From: an uncultured Duncaniella sp.
GTDB lineage: Bacteria; Bacteroidota; Bacteroidia; Bacteroidales; Muribaculaceae
Direction: 5' to 3'
DNA: 15,021 bases
NCBI GenBank assembly: GCA_910577255.1
Contig: CAJTMH010000011.1
Location: 12,373 to 27,393, forward strand
Positions 13,952 to 15,021 of the stretch are shown here, piece by piece. The translations under genes and the position numbers were made by a program. Position 1 is the stretch's first letter. Each line of letters opens with the position of its first letter. Below the pieces are notes generated by a model. That model searched no databases. It was not told where the DNA came from and was given only the letters and a program-made list of their open reading frames with translations.

Positions 13952-14953
13952 ATGCTTTGCGCGATAGATTTTTCAAATCGCCACTCCATTCTGCGCTCAC
14001 TCTATGATGAGATGATGCCTTTGTGTGGTGACACGGCGGGAGTGACACAAGGTATCGCCGGACTCGGTGCGCTGTTCTATGTCGCCTACCGTATATGGCA
14101 GTCACTGGCAAGAGCCGAACCGATTGATGTGTTCCCGTTGCTCCGTCCTTTCGTGATTGGCTTCTGTATCATGTTCTTTCCGACTGTCGTTTTGGGCACT
14201 TTCAATAATGTGATGTCGCCGATTGTTCAGGGCACGGCTTCAATGTTGGAGGGGCAGACACTCGACATGAAGGAGTACCGCGAGGAAAAAGACCGATTGG
14301 AGCATGAAGCGATGATGAATGACCCTTCAACCGCCTATCTTGTCGATGATGCCGAGTTTGACAGGCAGATTGATGAATTGGGCGTGCCCGAGATAGGCAC
14401 AGCCGCCGGAATGTATATCGAGCGCGGAATGTATAAGGTAAAGAAAGCCATTCAGAATTTTTTCCGTGAATTGCTGAAAATGCTCTTTCAGGCGGCCTCA
14501 CTGACAATCGACACGATAAGGACATTCTTTCTCATCGTTCTCGCCATTCTCGGTCCGATTGCCTTTGCCCTTTCAGTGTGGGACGGTTTTAAGTCAACGC
14601 TGACACAATGGATCTGCCGATACATCCAGACATATCTTTGGCTTCCGGTGGCAAACCTGTTCAGCACCATACTCGCCAAAATACAGGTGCTGATGCTCCA
14701 GAATGACATTTCTGAGTTGACAAACAACCCTAATATCGACTTAGACGGCTCAAACACAGCATATACCGTGTTTATGATTATCGGCTATTTCACTATCCCG
14801 ACAGTAGCGGGCTGGATTATCCAAGCCGGAGGAGCCGGAAATTACAATCGTGCGGTCAATAACACTGCCATGCAGGTAGGTTCAGGTGCAGCCAGTGTCG
14901 GAGGCGCGGTCGCCGGAAATGTGGCTGGTCGGGCCGGAAAATTACTCAAATGA
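13952..14953 (+). CDS. traJ: TraJ conjugative transfer inner-membrane protein
   Basis: The 333-residue protein matches CTnDOT-type TraJ along its length: FSNRHSILRSLYDEMMPLC at the start, GIAGLGALFYVAYRIWQSLARAEPIDVFPLLRPF, IMFFPTVVLGTFNNVMSPIV, LDMKEYREEKDRLEHEAMM, DGFKSTLTQWICRYIQTYLWLPVANLFS and GYFTIPTVAGWIIQAGGAGNY. Hydrophobic segments at about 27-50, 55-80, 185-210, 225-250 and 270-295 indicate a polytopic inner-membrane protein, analogous in position to VirB6-like components of type IV secretion. The C-terminus is Gly/Ala-rich (GSGAASVGGAVAGNVAGRAG), as in relatives. It starts 3 nt after traI and is followed 18 nt later by traK. No defect is visible, but expression depends on a promoter upstream of the truncated traI. 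Confidence 0.93.
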   Translation: MLCAIDFSNRHSILRSLYDEMMPLCGDTAGVTQGIAGLGALFYVAYRIWQSLARAEPIDVFPLLRPFVIGFCIMFFPTVVLGTFNNVMSPIVQGTASMLEGQTLDMKEYREEKDRLEHEAMMNDPSTAYLVDDAEFDRQIDELGVPEIGTAAGMYIERGMYKVKKAIQNFFRELLKMLFQAASLTIDTIRTFFLIVLAILGPIAFALSVWDGFKSTLTQWICRYIQTYLWLPVANLFSTILAKIQVLMLQNDISELTNNPNIDLDGSNTAYTVFMIIGYFTIPTVAGWIIQAGGAGNYNRAVNNTAMQVGSGAASVGGAVAGNVAGRAGKLLK

Positions 14954-14971
14954 CAATTAAACACTGATTAA

Positions 14972-15021
14972 ATGGAGTTCAAATCACTTAGAAACATAGA
15001 GTCATCATTCCGTCAGATACG
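14972..15021 (+). CDS. traK: TraK conjugative transfer protein, N-terminal fragment (runs off the window)
   Basis: The last 50 bases encode MEFKSLRNIESSFRQI, the characteristic start of CTnDOT-type TraK, a conserved protein of the mating apparatus. The ATG lies 18 nt after the traJ stop, in the usual traI-traJ-traK order. The gene continues past the window. Confidence 0.85.
   Translation, partial: MEFKSLRNIESSFRQI

Noticed and set aside
1..15021. tRNA or rRNA genes, CRISPR arrays and complete insertion sequences
   Set aside because: No cloverleaf, repeat-spacer array or transposase with terminal inverted repeats was recognised on either strand.

Overview
The window looks like a mosaic piece of a Bacteroidales (Bacteroides/Muribaculaceae-type) conjugative transposon. 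Three things support this. TraI, TraJ and the first codons of TraK at the right end match the CTnDOT-type transfer operon. RteC- and RteB-like regulators sit at the left end. Several genes are preceded by the Bacteroidales promoter pattern TTTG - about 19 bp - TAnnTTTG, and Shine-Dalgarno sequences are largely absent. All family assignments come from reading translated sequence; no database search was run.

Layout. 54-2372 (minus): rteC-like gene, a 456-bp structured leader, then an rteB-like enhancer-binding protein whose receiver and ATPase motifs are degenerate; no rteA sensor kinase is present. 2465-6607: an AT-rich cargo unit with a TonB-dependent receptor and a DUF4249 lipoprotein in one minus-strand operon, and a divergent AraC-type regulator; both divergent promoters can be read. 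6720-8187 (plus): a class II Fic protein with a C-terminal winged helix, followed by a small coiled-coil-like protein. 8188-8574: no convincing gene, but a promoter -7 element and a strong terminator that could delimit a small RNA, plus a tandem 11-bp repeat upstream of the integrase. 8575-9777: tyrosine recombinase interrupted by TAA just before its catalytic tyrosine. 9835-11551: AbiH-family abortive-infection gene followed 1 nt later by an unrecognised gene, a candidate two-gene phage-defence operon. 11675-12577: ParB-like (DGQHR) gene broken by an in-frame TAG. 12638-13444 (minus): unrecognised protein. 13496-15021 (plus): 5'-truncated traI, complete traJ, start of traK.

How the parts fit. 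The rte genes and the tra operon are the regulatory and transfer backbone. Between them lie accessory genes for nutrient uptake (TonB/DUF4249), AMPylation (Fic) and phage defence (AbiH plus partner). Several backbone parts are damaged: the integrase lacks its nucleophile, the ParB-like gene has a nonsense codon and traI has lost its signal peptide. The element therefore looks decayed or rearranged here, unless stop codons are read through. The most promising candidates for something undescribed are the abiH-partner operon, the Fic/coiled-coil pair, and the RteB variant that keeps its DNA-binding domain but has lost its phosphorylation and ATPase signatures.
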